Shown here piece after piece: positions 8,189 through 16,230 of a DNA stretch of 64,000 nt (the first letter of the stretch is position 1; each line of letters opens with the position of its first letter). Source of the stretch: Corallococcus sp. AS-1-6 (GTDB lineage: Bacteria > Myxococcota > Myxococcia > Myxococcales > Myxococcaceae). Under the pieces are notes generated by a model, which was not told where the DNA came from, searched no databases, and saw nothing but the letters and a program-made list of their open reading frames with translations. Made by a program: the position numbers and the translations under genes. The DNA lies in assembly GCF_020037015.1 (NCBI RefSeq), contig NZ_JAIQDE010000015.1, forward strand, positions 1 through 64,000, read 5' to 3'.

Positions 8189-9319
8189 CTACCTGGCGGT
8201 GGGCACCAGGCCGTAGAGGGTGGTGACCTCGCGGGAGCGCGCGGCGTGCAGGGGGTCCGCCTTGTCCTTCGCCTTGGAGTGCCGCGCCGGGGTGGACCTT
8301 CGCCACGCCACCGTCAGGCCGCAGCGCTCGAACTGCTCCTCCAGCCACCCGGGCGGGCGCAGGCCCAGCAGCACCGCCAGGTCCGAGAGGATCAGCAACC
8401 CCTCTCCGCCCGGGTTCAGCGCGGCGGGGAGCCCTTCGAGGAAGCGGCGCAGGAACTGGCTGTCCTCGTCGAACACCGCGCGGTCCACCCGGTTCTTCGG
8501 CGGCTCGGGGATCCACGGCGGGTTGCAGACGACGAGGTCCGCTCGTCCCTCCGGGAACAGGTCCGCCTCCGCCACCTGGAAGCGCTGGGAGAGGCCCAGC
8601 CGCTCCGCGTTCTCCCGTGCGCACGCCACCGCGCGGGAGTCGCAGTCCGTGGCCTGCGCGAACGCCGCGCCGCGCTGCAGGAGGAGGAAGGACAGCACGC
8701 CGGTGCCGGTGCCCACGTCGAACACGCGCTTGCCCTTCACGTCCGGCACGGCCGCCAGCAGCTCCACGTAGTCCGTGCGCGTGGGCAGGTAGACGCCGTA
8801 GTGCGGGTGGAGCAGCCCCTTCAGCCCCGGGACCTCCAGGCCCTTGCGCCGCCACTCCGCGGCCCCGAGCATGCCGAGCAACTGCTTGAGCGGCACGACG
8901 GTGAAGTCCTCCGTGGGCTCGCCCCAGACCTGCCGGCACGCCTCCGCGACGTCCGGCGCGCGCGCCAGCTCCAGGCGGTAGCCGCGGTCCAGCGCGACGA
9001 CGATGCGCGACAGCGTCGCGTGCTCCTGCTGCCGCGCGCGGCGCTCGGCCCGGAACGCCTCCAGCGGTGAGCGGGCCTGCCAGGGCTGTTCGAGCCGCCG
9101 GCCCAGCGCGCCCAGCAGTTGCTTCGCGTTGTGGAAGTCGCCGGTGTAGCGCAGGAACTCGCCCCGGCGGACGCGCTTGAGCGCGGTGTCGGCGCGGAGG
9201 GTGTCGTCCACGGGCGACAGGCGCGTGGGCGCGGGCTCGTCACTCTCCGAGTGCCAGGTGAACGCGGCGCCGGGCGGAAGCTCGAAGGGCGAGGCGGTGG
9301 GGCGGCGGGGGCGGTCCAT
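8189..9319 (-). CDS. Class I SAM-dependent methyltransferase (HemK/N6-adenine-type NPPW)
   Basis: 376 residues. The N-terminal 180 residues have no recognised fold and are rich in Arg and Glu. The Rossmann methyltransferase domain starts with motif I FDVGTGTGVLSFLLL and has the acidic motif II ATDCDSRAV. The catalytic-loop motif is N266-P-P-W in VVCNPPWIPEP. NPP[YFW] is typical of enzymes that methylate amide or amino nitrogen (PrmC/HemK, RlmF, DNA N6-adenine). The long N-terminal part could hold the substrate. It is convergent with the LysR gene. The modification target is unknown. Confidence 0.8.
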   Translation of the reverse strand: MDRPRRPTASPFELPPGAAFTWHSESDEPAPTRLSPVDDTLRADTALKRVRRGEFLRYTGDFHNAKQLLGALGRRLEQPWQARSPLEAFRAERRARQQEHATLSRIVVALDRGYRLELARAPDVAEACRQVWGEPTEDFTVVPLKQLLGMLGAAEWRRKGLEVPGLKGLLHPHYGVYLPTRTDYVELLAAVPDVKGKRVFDVGTGTGVLSFLLLQRGAAFAQATDCDSRAVACARENAERLGLSQRFQVAEADLFPEGRADLVVCNPPWIPEPPKNRVDRAVFDEDSQFLRRFLEGLPAALNPGGEGLLILSDLAVLLGLRPPGWLEEQFERCGLTVAWRRSTPARHSKAKDKADPLHAARSREVTTLYGLVPTAR

Positions 9320-9350
9320 GGCGCTGGGCTAGCACGTCCTTGGCGCTCCG

Positions 9351-9845
9351 TCAGGGCTCACGGCACAGCCGGTCCACCTGCTTGAGCAGCGTCGGCATGC
9401 GCGAGGGGCCGTGCATCCGCCGGATGTGCTCCGCGGCGGTCGCGGTCTCCATGCCGATGGCCGTGACGAGCAGGGGACGCAGGCTCTGTCCCCGCACGAT
9501 GGGCAGGGCCGGGCCGGTGGTGACATAGGGCGTCTTGGCCACGCCGATGACGGGCACCGCGCCGCAGAGCGCCTCGTACAGGTGGGCGCCCAGGCCGGGC
9601 ACGCCCTGCCCGAGCCACACGTAGCCATCCACGACGATGGCCTCCAGCGGTTCCTTCACGTCCGCGAGCACCCGCAGCAGGTGCGGCAGCTCGCGGCGGT
9701 AGAACTGGCCGGGCTCGTAGGGGGCCGCGATGGGGCCCCGGTCCACCAGGTGCCCGGCCTCCCGGGCGTCCGTCCACTGGCGGAAGAGGACGCACGCGGC
9801 CACGGTGACGTCAGGGCGGTAGTCCACGTCCACGCAGGCGAGCAT
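9351..9845 (-). CDS. Endonuclease V-like protein, short form
   Basis: 164 residues. The ATG at 9845 has a perfect GAGGAGG six bases upstream, so I reject the longer frame reaching 10124. The three acidic metal-binding positions of endonuclease V can be aligned: Asp6 in CVDVDY, Glu52 in FYRRELPHLL and Asp73 in VVDGYVWLG. The segment GLGAHLYEALCGAVPVIGVAKT matches the family's next block. Endonuclease V cleaves DNA or RNA near deaminated purines (inosine). Usual bacterial enzymes are about 220 residues; this one lacks the N-terminal 30 or so residues and is a divergent short form, so activity is likely but unproven. Confidence 0.75.
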   Translation of the reverse strand: MLACVDVDYRPDVTVAACVLFRQWTDAREAGHLVDRGPIAAPYEPGQFYRRELPHLLRVLADVKEPLEAIVVDGYVWLGQGVPGLGAHLYEALCGAVPVIGVAKTPYVTTGPALPIVRGQSLRPLLVTAIGMETATAAEHIRRMHGPSRMPTLLKQVDRLCREP

Positions 9846-10006
9846 CCGGTCCTCCTCGGGGGCCGCCCACGCTACCGCTGATCCACCGGACGCGGAGCCG
9901 CACTTCCGCGAACAGCCGCCCACGGCCTGGTTGGCTGTTGTCCCCGGCATATTCCAATTAGTCTGGACATGATTGACTCGCTGGTTTCCGTGCTCGCAAT
10001 GTCTCT

Positions 10007-10028
10007 CTGTCGCCCACGCTGGCGACAG
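10007..10028 (+). promoter_or_regulatory. 5' UTR hairpin next to the GH18-like ribosome site
   Basis: An 8-bp perfect inverted repeat (10007-10014 and 10021-10028, 6-base loop) ends directly before the GGGGGAG ribosome binding region of the next gene. It could shape mRNA stability or ribosome access. A chance GC-rich repeat is possible. Confidence 0.4.
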
Positions 10029-10041
10029 GGGGAGCACCACC

Positions 10042-11613
10042 ATGCCGAAGTCGAAGCACCTCGCGTCCTGCCTTGCCCTCGCGCTGGCCACGGTCTCGCC
10101 AGTGGCCCTCGCGGATTCGGCCATCTACGGCGGCGGCCCGTTCTATTCGGGCGGCACCGCGGTGATGAACGACCTGCGCGGCTCGGGCTTCACCACCGTC
10201 ATCCTCTGGAGCTTCCACATCGAGGACAACGGCGACCTCGTCTACAACGACATCCCGGTGGTCAGGAATGGCGCCTACATCGGTGACCCGGCCTGGCCCA
10301 CGCGGCTGGCCACGCTCAAGACGGCGCCGACCTCGGTCAATCGCATCGAGGTGTCCATTGGCGCCTGGAGCGTCCCCGACTTCGAGCGCATGGCCCGGCT
10401 GGTCAACGGCACCGCCGCCGGCTGCGGCAGCACGCTCGTCTGCGGCACCGGGACCAACAGCATCCTGTACCGCAACTTCCAGGCGCTGAAGGCCGCCACC
10501 GGCGCGGACGCGGTCAACTTCGACGACGAGAGCGCCTACGACCTCGCTCCGACCACGCAGTTCGGACAGATGCTCATCGGCCAGGGCTTCAAGATCACCT
10601 TCGCGCCCTACACCCAGCAGACCTTCTGGCGGAGCCTGAAGGACAACCTCGGCGCCGCGGTCGACACCATCTACCTCCAGGTCTACGACGGCGGCGCCGG
10701 CAACAACCCCGCGAGCTGGAACACCGCGATGGGCATGACCGTCGACCCGGGCCTGTGGTCGCGCCACGGCACCAACTGCGCCAGCGGCGACAGCCCTGCT
10801 TCCGTGCAGAGCCGCATGAGCACCTGGAAGAGCAGCGCCGGCATCCACGGCGGCTTCATCTGGCTGTACGACGACATCCAGAAGTGCGTGGCGCAGGGCA
10901 CGAGCGCGCAGTACGCGGCGGCCATCAACACGGCGGTCAGCGGCAACACCCCGCCCGTGGCCAACTTCAGCGTCACCGTGAGCGGGCTCACCGCGACCTT
11001 CAGCGACGCCTCCAGCGACAGCGACGGCACCATCGCCTCGCGAAGCTGGAGCTTCGGCGACGGCGGCGGCTCGACCGCGACGAACCCCAGCCGCGTCTAT
11101 GCCAGCGGCGGCAACTACCCCGTCAGCCTGACCGTGACGGACAACGGCGGCGCCAGCCACACCCGGACGCAGACGGTCTCGGTCGGCGCGGGCTACGCCA
11201 ACCTGGCCCTCAACAAGCCGGCGACCGGCTCCACCGCCTGCAACAGCAGCGAGACGCCGGCCCGCGCGGTCAACGGGAGCGTCTCCGGCGGCACCACCGA
11301 CAAGTTCTGCTCGCTGGTGTCCGGCGCCTGGCTGCAGGTGGACCTGGGCTCGGTGCAGACGGTCAGCAGCTTCACCGTCCAGCACGCCGGCGCGGGCGGC
11401 GAGGCGAGCACCTGGAACACCCGGGCCTTCACCCTCCAGACCTCCAGCAACGGCACGACCTGGAGCACCCCGGTGACGGTGACCAGCAACACCGCCAACA
11501 CCTCCACCCACGCCATCAGCCCCACGTCCGCGCGCTACATCAAGCTCAACGTGACCACCCCGTCCCAGAACGGCGACCCGGCGACGCGCATCTACGAGCT
11601 GGAGGTTCGCTAA
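10042..11613 (+). CDS. Secreted GH18-like glycosidase with PKD and F5/8 (discoidin) domains
   Basis: 523 residues. The ATG at 10042 follows GGGGGAG and starts a signal peptide ending in ALA-DSA. Residues 25-300 form a TIM-barrel-like domain (TTVILWSFHIEDNGDLVYND; VSIGAWS; NFDDESAYDL with Glu163 as the probable acid, comparable to the DxxDxDxE motif of family 18). A PKD domain follows (residues 310-390, RSWSFGDGGGS and VTDNGG), then an F5/8-type carbohydrate-binding domain (residues 395-523, NLALNKPATGS through RYIKL). Such enzymes cut chitin-like or other glycans outside the cell. The adjacent gene also encodes a glycan hydrolase. Confidence 0.78.
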   Translation: MPKSKHLASCLALALATVSPVALADSAIYGGGPFYSGGTAVMNDLRGSGFTTVILWSFHIEDNGDLVYNDIPVVRNGAYIGDPAWPTRLATLKTAPTSVNRIEVSIGAWSVPDFERMARLVNGTAAGCGSTLVCGTGTNSILYRNFQALKAATGADAVNFDDESAYDLAPTTQFGQMLIGQGFKITFAPYTQQTFWRSLKDNLGAAVDTIYLQVYDGGAGNNPASWNTAMGMTVDPGLWSRHGTNCASGDSPASVQSRMSTWKSSAGIHGGFIWLYDDIQKCVAQGTSAQYAAAINTAVSGNTPPVANFSVTVSGLTATFSDASSDSDGTIASRSWSFGDGGGSTATNPSRVYASGGNYPVSLTVTDNGGASHTRTQTVSVGAGYANLALNKPATGSTACNSSETPARAVNGSVSGGTTDKFCSLVSGAWLQVDLGSVQTVSSFTVQHAGAGGEASTWNTRAFTLQTSSNGTTWSTPVTVTSNTANTSTHAISPTSARYIKLNVTTPSQNGDPATRIYELEVR

Positions 11614-11669
11614 CCAGTAAAAACTGATAAAATGGACTTCCAAGTCTTCGCGGGCCCGGAGGTCCATCG

Positions 11670-13103
11670 ATGAAGAACCCCCTGTTGTCTTCCGCCGTCG
11701 TCCTCGCCGCGCTCGCGGCGGGGTGTGGTGAGGAGCGCCTCGACGGCGCCCTGATGGACGAGGCTCCCGTGGCCACGTCCAGCGGGGCGCTCGCGTGCTC
11801 GACGCGCATCACGTACGGGGACCGGTGGATCCACCCCGGGCACCCGGAGCAGTACGACGTCGCGAGCGGCCTGGTGACCTGGGACGGCAGTTGCGTCAAC
11901 GAAGGCACCAACTCCTACGCGGTGTTGTCGAACGGCTGGAAGCCGTACTTCACCGGGTCCAACGCCTGTGTGATGGCGCTCGACACGGACTGCTCCGGCG
12001 CCACCGCCTGCGCGACGCGCGTCACCTACGCTTCGACGTGGCTGCACCCCTCGGGGCACCCGGCCCAGTACGACGACGTGGGGGGCCGCGTGACGTGGGA
12101 CCGGGGCTGCATCAACGCCTCGCCCAACTCGTACACGGTGCTGTCGAACGACTGGTCGCCGTACTTCAGCGGCACCAACGCGTGCGGCCTCTCGCTGCGC
12201 TACACGGGCTGTGGCGGGCTCTACCAGAACCCCGTGGTGCCCGTGGACTGCGCGGACCCGGGCGTCATCCATGACGGCACGCAGTACGTCGCGGCCTGCA
12301 CGTCCGGGGGCGCGGCCAATGCGTTCCCGCTGCGCACGTCCAGGGACCTGGTCACCTGGACGGCGGCCGGCAACATCTTCCCCTCCACGCGCCGTCCGAC
12401 GTGGGCCACGGGGGACTTCTGGGCGCCGGAGATCCACAAGGTGGGCGGCCGGTTCGTCGCGTACTTCACCGCGCGCCACCAGGACGGGAAGCTGTCCATT
12501 GGCGCCGCGACGGCCACCAGCGCGCTGGGGCCCTTCACGGACCTGGGCCAGCCGCTGGTGCATGACGTGGGCATGGGGATGATCGACGCCACGTTCTTCC
12601 AGGACACCGCGGGCGTGCCCTACCTGGTGTGGAAGGCGGACGGGAACGCGGTGGGGCAGCCCACGCCCATCTACGGGCAGGCGCTGTCGGCGGATGGGCT
12701 GTCGCTCACCGGCACGCGCCGCACGCTCATGAGCAACACGCTCTCCTGGGAGGGCGGCGTCGTCGAGGCGCCGTGGGTCGTCGCGCGGGGCGGCTCCTAC
12801 TACCTCTTCTACAGCGGCAACTCGTACGCCAACAGCACCTACGCCGTGGGCGTGGCCCGGGCCACGAGTCCGCTGGGGCCCTACACGAAGCTGGGCAACC
12901 CCATCCTCAAGACGGGCGGCGGCTGGGTGGGGCCCGGCCACAACTCGGTGGTCACCGGCCCCGGCGGGGACACGGTCATGGTCTACCACGCGTGGAACAG
13001 CGCCCACACGGCCCGGGTGATGCTCGTGGACGCCATCACCTGGCCCAACGGCTGGCCCGCGGTCCCGGAAGCGCCTTCCTCCGGTTCGCGGCCGATGCCG
13101 TAG
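11670..13103 (+). CDS. GH43 lipoprotein (arabinanase/xylosidase-like)
   Basis: 477 residues. A lipoprotein signal with lipobox LAAGC is followed by two related 65-residue N-terminal repeats (STRITYGDRWIHPGHPEQYD and ATRVTYASTWLHPSGHPAQYD), each with paired Cys residues, which may bind glycan. The five-bladed GH43 propeller starts at about residue 185. All three catalytic acids are visible: base Asp196 in CADPGVI, pKa-modulating Asp306 in GMIDATFFQD and acid Glu366 in GVVEAPWV. The likely substrate is arabinan or arabinoxylan-type polysaccharide at the cell surface. It lies 56 bp after the GH18-like gene and may be co-transcribed. Confidence 0.88.
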   Translation: MKNPLLSSAVVLAALAAGCGEERLDGALMDEAPVATSSGALACSTRITYGDRWIHPGHPEQYDVASGLVTWDGSCVNEGTNSYAVLSNGWKPYFTGSNACVMALDTDCSGATACATRVTYASTWLHPSGHPAQYDDVGGRVTWDRGCINASPNSYTVLSNDWSPYFSGTNACGLSLRYTGCGGLYQNPVVPVDCADPGVIHDGTQYVAACTSGGAANAFPLRTSRDLVTWTAAGNIFPSTRRPTWATGDFWAPEIHKVGGRFVAYFTARHQDGKLSIGAATATSALGPFTDLGQPLVHDVGMGMIDATFFQDTAGVPYLVWKADGNAVGQPTPIYGQALSADGLSLTGTRRTLMSNTLSWEGGVVEAPWVVARGGSYYLFYSGNSYANSTYAVGVARATSPLGPYTKLGNPILKTGGGWVGPGHNSVVTGPGGDTVMVYHAWNSAHTARVMLVDAITWPNGWPAVPEAPSSGSRPMP

Positions 13104-13116
13104 ACGACGCGCGCGG

Positions 13117-13560
13117 TCACCCGGCGTCGGTGATGCGCGCCAGCAGCTCGCCCAGCAGCGCGCTTTCGCCCGGGGTCAGGACGGTGAGCCGGTCCAGGGA
13201 GGCTCGCAGCGTGGTGGCCGCTGCACGGGCCTCCGTGTGCGCCGGCGACGCCGCCTCGGTGGTGATCGCGGCCAGGACCGTCTCTCGCGCGGCGTCGGAC
13301 AGCTTGAGGTCGCGGTGCCGTTCGGGCTGGCGCAGGAGCGTGAGCACCGCGCCGTTGCACATCGACGACACGAGCCCGAGCGCCCGCTCCTCACTGACCC
13401 GCGGCCGGCCCGCGAGCGCGATGTTCCGGATGCGGCGCCGCAGGATGTCGTTGCCGGTGCTGACCCCGGAGGACTCGGGCGCCGGCTCCAGGTCGCTGCA
13501 CATGAGCGCGAACAGCCCTGGATGGCTGAGCCCGAAGGCGACGTGCATGTCCCAGCCCAG
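13117..13560 (-). pseudogene. TetR-family regulator remnant (C-terminal domain only)
   Basis: The frame encodes only the TetR C-terminal (WHG-type) domain: LGWDMHVAFGLSHPGLFALM, a central RRRIRNIALAGRPRVSEERA and CNGAVLTLLRQPE. The DNA-binding helix-turn-helix that should lie further upstream (higher coordinates) is missing. The frame runs into a proline-coding stretch and then a TGA at about 13620. A short ORF from the ATG at 13548 exists, but it cannot make a DNA-binding protein. It abuts a fragment of an NmrA-type oxidoreductase, the usual divergent partner of such regulators. I read it as a decayed gene. Confidence 0.75.
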
Positions 13561-13574
13561 CGGAGGCGGCGGCG

Positions 13575-13718
13575 GTGGTCCTGACGAACGAGGGGCGGTT
13601 CGACGGGCCGACGCCGCCGCTCACGGCGTCGCAGGCGCTCGACTTCGGTGAGCTGTGCGAGGTCGCGTCGGGCATCCTCGGACGCCCCCTCCGCCGGAGC
13701 ACCGTGTCGGAGGACGCG
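13575..13718 (+). pseudogene. NmrA/NAD(P)H-binding oxidoreductase remnant
   Basis: About 48 codons (GTG at 13575 onward) match the C-terminal part of NmrA-like NAD(P)-dependent oxidoreductases: GPTPPLTASQALDFGE, ASGILGRPLRRSTVSED. The N-terminal Rossmann fold is absent and the sequence after 13718 loses resemblance. The fragment begins within 15 bp of the TetR remnant on the other strand, so both look like the surviving 3' ends of a divergent pair whose shared centre was deleted. Confidence 0.65.
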
Positions 13719-13975
13719 GCGCGGCGCGGCCGGGTGACGCTCAGGGCGCGGGGATGGACTTCAGCTCTCCGGGCCCGAGCAGCGCCACGCCCGGCGCCTG
13801 CTCCACCCGCCAAAGACAGTCAGCGGACGCGGGCGGCGTCATCGAGTTCCCGTTGGGTGGTGGCGACACGCCAATGCCAATGCTCGCGCCTCATGGGTCG
13901 TCTCCCGGGAGCAAAGCCATCCTCGGGCACCGCCCGAGGCCTCTTGCGAGGGCCCCGGGCGGCGTGAGGCTCACG

Positions 13976-14530
13976 TCACTGCATGATGGTGACGATCTGC
14001 GCCTGGCAGGTGTTGACGTCGATGAAGGAGTTGATGGTGTCGAGCGCACAGACGGCGCCGCCGTAGGTGCCGTAATAGACCGTCGCGGTGCAGGTCCCGG
14101 CGGAGTCCGCGATGTCCACGCGCCAGACGCACGTCTTCACGCCGGCCGGGTTCGCCGGGTCGACCGTCCAGTAGTACTGCTGGGAGAACGACGGGGCCGG
14201 CGCGGGGGCGCTGATCTGGAACCCGCCCAGGTTCGCGGTGGGCACGGGATAGGGCGAGAACACGCCGTTGAACGTGCCGTTCACGACCTGGAGGCCCAGG
14301 GAGATGGTGGCGCCGCTCTGGTTGGAGACGAAGAAGTTCTCCAGGGCCGCGCCAATGGACGCGCCGCCCTTCACCTGCGGAACTTCGAACGCGCCCTCGC
14401 GAACGCTGACGTACTCGCTGCGCTGCGACAGGAAGTCAGGGAACCCGAGGTCGGCCGGGCCGGCGAGGGCAACCGACGGCGCGAGGGACAACAGGGAGGC
14501 GGCCAGGAAACGCTTCACGTTCCTCGTCAT
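13976..14530 (-). CDS. Secreted protein of unknown function
   Basis: 184 residues. A clear signal peptide (SLLSLAPSVALA-GPA) follows an ATG with AGGAG six bases upstream. The mature part is rich in beta-forming residues and Gly/Ala/Thr, with four Cys residues in the last 55 positions (KTCVWRVD, AGTCTATVYYGT, AVCALDT, NTCQAQ) that probably form two disulfides. No catalytic motif is seen. It could be an extracellular binding or matrix protein. The upstream 270 bp contain an AT-rich stretch at about 14575-14625 that could hold its promoter. Confidence 0.7.
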   Translation of the reverse strand: MTRNVKRFLAASLLSLAPSVALAGPADLGFPDFLSQRSEYVSVREGAFEVPQVKGGASIGAALENFFVSNQSGATISLGLQVVNGTFNGVFSPYPVPTANLGGFQISAPAPAPSFSQQYYWTVDPANPAGVKTCVWRVDIADSAGTCTATVYYGTYGGAVCALDTINSFIDVNTCQAQIVTIMQ

Positions 14531-14803
14531 GGACTACTCCTGAGTTGATTGTGTGGGGTTGGCCGAAGCCGCCGCATTCCTAACACTGGTCTGTATTTAA
14601 CTGCAAATCAGAACGAGCAAAACGGGTGATTCCCGTGTGTGCGGAGGATTGCGATCTGGCCGTGTTGCACAGCGCGTTGGAGGCGCGGCTAGGGGGTTTC
14701 CACGGGTCTGCGCATACACGGCCGTCTGGGGTCGGCGCGCCCCCTCCGGGCGGGTAGGGTGGCGGGGAGTCCAAACACAGACGGGCAATGTGTCTGTTTA
14801 AGC

Positions 14804-15208
14804 TCAGCCCACGACGGCCGTGGCTTCGACCTCGACCAGGACGCCCGGCTCGTAGAGCACCGAGACGCCGATCAGCGAGGCCGGCGCTGGCGTGATCTTC
14901 AACTCCCTGGCGACCTGCTCGAGACCGGCGAGGAAGGCCGGCATCGATTCGAGCTTCCAATCGACCACGTAGATGGTCAGCCGGACCACGTCGTCGAACG
15001 TCGCCCCGGCGGCGGCGAGGGCGATGGCGACGTTGCGGTAGGCCTGGGCCACCTGTCCGGCCAGGTCGCCGCGAGCCACCAACTGGCCCTCCGCGTCGTA
15101 CGCCACCTGTCCCGCGATGTGCACCTGCCGGGTTCCGGTGGCGATGGCCACCTGCCGGTACACGTCGGGCTTCATGATTCCTTCGGGGTTGAGCAGGGTC
15201 ACGGGCAT
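14804..15208 (-). CDS. RidA/YjgF/YER057c family protein
   Basis: 134 residues. The ATG at 15208 has GGAG seven bases upstream; a longer frame overlapping the LysR gene is a shadow. The sequence matches the RidA fold from VYRQVAIATGTRQVHIAGQV to the C-terminal VLYEPGVLVEVEATAVV. RidA proteins are trimeric cytoplasmic imine/enamine deaminases; the catalytic Arg of true RidA (in the R-x-C/E region near the C-terminus) is not obvious here, so this may be an Rid subfamily with another activity. It is divergent from a LysR gene with a palindrome between, which suggests control by that regulator. Confidence 0.85.
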   Translation of the reverse strand: MPVTLLNPEGIMKPDVYRQVAIATGTRQVHIAGQVAYDAEGQLVARGDLAGQVAQAYRNVAIALAAAGATFDDVVRLTIYVVDWKLESMPAFLAGLEQVARELKITPAPASLIGVSVLYEPGVLVEVEATAVVG

Positions 15209-15259
15209 GGATGATCTCCAGAGGGGAGGTGGGTGCCGGACCCGTATACCGGGGCCACT

Positions 15260-15276
15260 GGGGAACAGCGTTCCCC
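15260..15276. promoter_or_regulatory. Palindromic operator between RidA and LysR genes
   Basis: GGGGAAC-AGC-GTTCCCC is a perfect 7-bp inverted repeat with a 3-base spacer, centred in the 105-bp divergent gap. It has the same arm-3-arm geometry as the palindrome at 7154-7168 but a different sequence, as expected for sites of two different LysR regulators. Confidence 0.65.
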
Positions 15277-15313
15277 TCTCCCGCGACCCGGTCGCTACAA
15301 TCGCGCGCCATCG

Positions 15314-16219
15314 ATGAAGCGCGCCCACCTGGATGAGATCTTCGCCTTCATGTCCATCGTGGACGCGGGCAGCTTCGTGGGGGGCGGAGAGGCCCTCGGA
15401 CTGACGCGCTCGGCGGCGGGCAAGGCCCTGGCCCGGTTGGAATCCCGCCTGGGGGTGCGCCTGCTCAACCGCACGACACGTCACCTGAGCCTCACCGACG
15501 AGGGCCGTGTCTTTCATGAGCACTGCCAGCAGGTCCTCGCGGCGCTGGACGACGCGGAGGCCAGCGTCGGGCAGCGCACGGGGACGCCCCGAGGGGTGCT
15601 GCGGCTCACGCTGCCCGCCGCGTTCGGCAGGCTGCATGTCCTTCCCTTGCTGCGGGACTATCTGCGGACCTGGCCCGAGGTGCAGGCGGAGGTGAGCTTC
15701 TCCGACCGGGTCTCGGACATTATCGAGGAGGGCTACGACCTGGCGGTGCGCATCAATGCCTCCAGCAACGACACGCGCCTGGTCTCGAGGACCGTGGCCC
15801 GTTACCCGGTGTTCGTCTGCGCGGCGCCCGCCTACCTGGAGGCGCGCGGCGAGCCCCGCACGCCGGAGGACCTGGCGGCCCATGAGTGCCTGGTCTTCAG
15901 CAGCCGGACGCGACGCCAGCCCTGGCTGCTGCGCCAGAAGGGCGGCTCCCCGGTGAGGGTGGAAGGCCGAGGCCGGCTGCGGCTCGACAGCGGCGAGGCG
16001 ATCCGCGACGCGGCCGTCGCGGGGCTGGGCATCGCCTATCTTCCCGGCTTCCTGGTCGACGAAGACCTGGCGAGCGGGCGGCTCAAGGCGCTGCTGCCGT
16101 CCTGTGAGACGGAGCAGGTCCCGATCCTCGCGCTCTACCCGAGCAAGCGCCACCTGCCGGCGAAGGTGCGGCGCTTCATCGACCTGATGGTCGAGCGGTG
16201 GAACACGCCGGCGCGCTGA
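15314..16219 (+). CDS. LysR-family transcriptional regulator
   Basis: 301 residues from the ATG at 15314; an upstream in-frame ATG at 15233 would extend through the operator. The N-terminal winged helix reads DEIFAFMSIVDAGSFVGGGE then LTRSAAGKALARLESRLG. The ligand domain begins near residue 90 (GVLRLTLPAAFGRLHVLPLL). It belongs to the CrgA-like branch, as does the LysR at 7192. It is divergent from the RidA gene and convergent with the large synthetase gene, 11 bp from its stop. The effector is unknown. Confidence 0.92.
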   Translation: MKRAHLDEIFAFMSIVDAGSFVGGGEALGLTRSAAGKALARLESRLGVRLLNRTTRHLSLTDEGRVFHEHCQQVLAALDDAEASVGQRTGTPRGVLRLTLPAAFGRLHVLPLLRDYLRTWPEVQAEVSFSDRVSDIIEEGYDLAVRINASSNDTRLVSRTVARYPVFVCAAPAYLEARGEPRTPEDLAAHECLVFSSRTRRQPWLLRQKGGSPVRVEGRGRLRLDSGEAIRDAAVAGLGIAYLPGFLVDEDLASGRLKALLPSCETEQVPILALYPSKRHLPAKVRRFIDLMVERWNTPAR

Positions 16220-16230
16220 AGGCCCTCTGG

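Noticed and set aside
9846..10124. N-terminal extension of the endonuclease V frame
   Set aside because: A perfect ribosome site at the internal ATG and lack of family similarity in the extension favour the short form.
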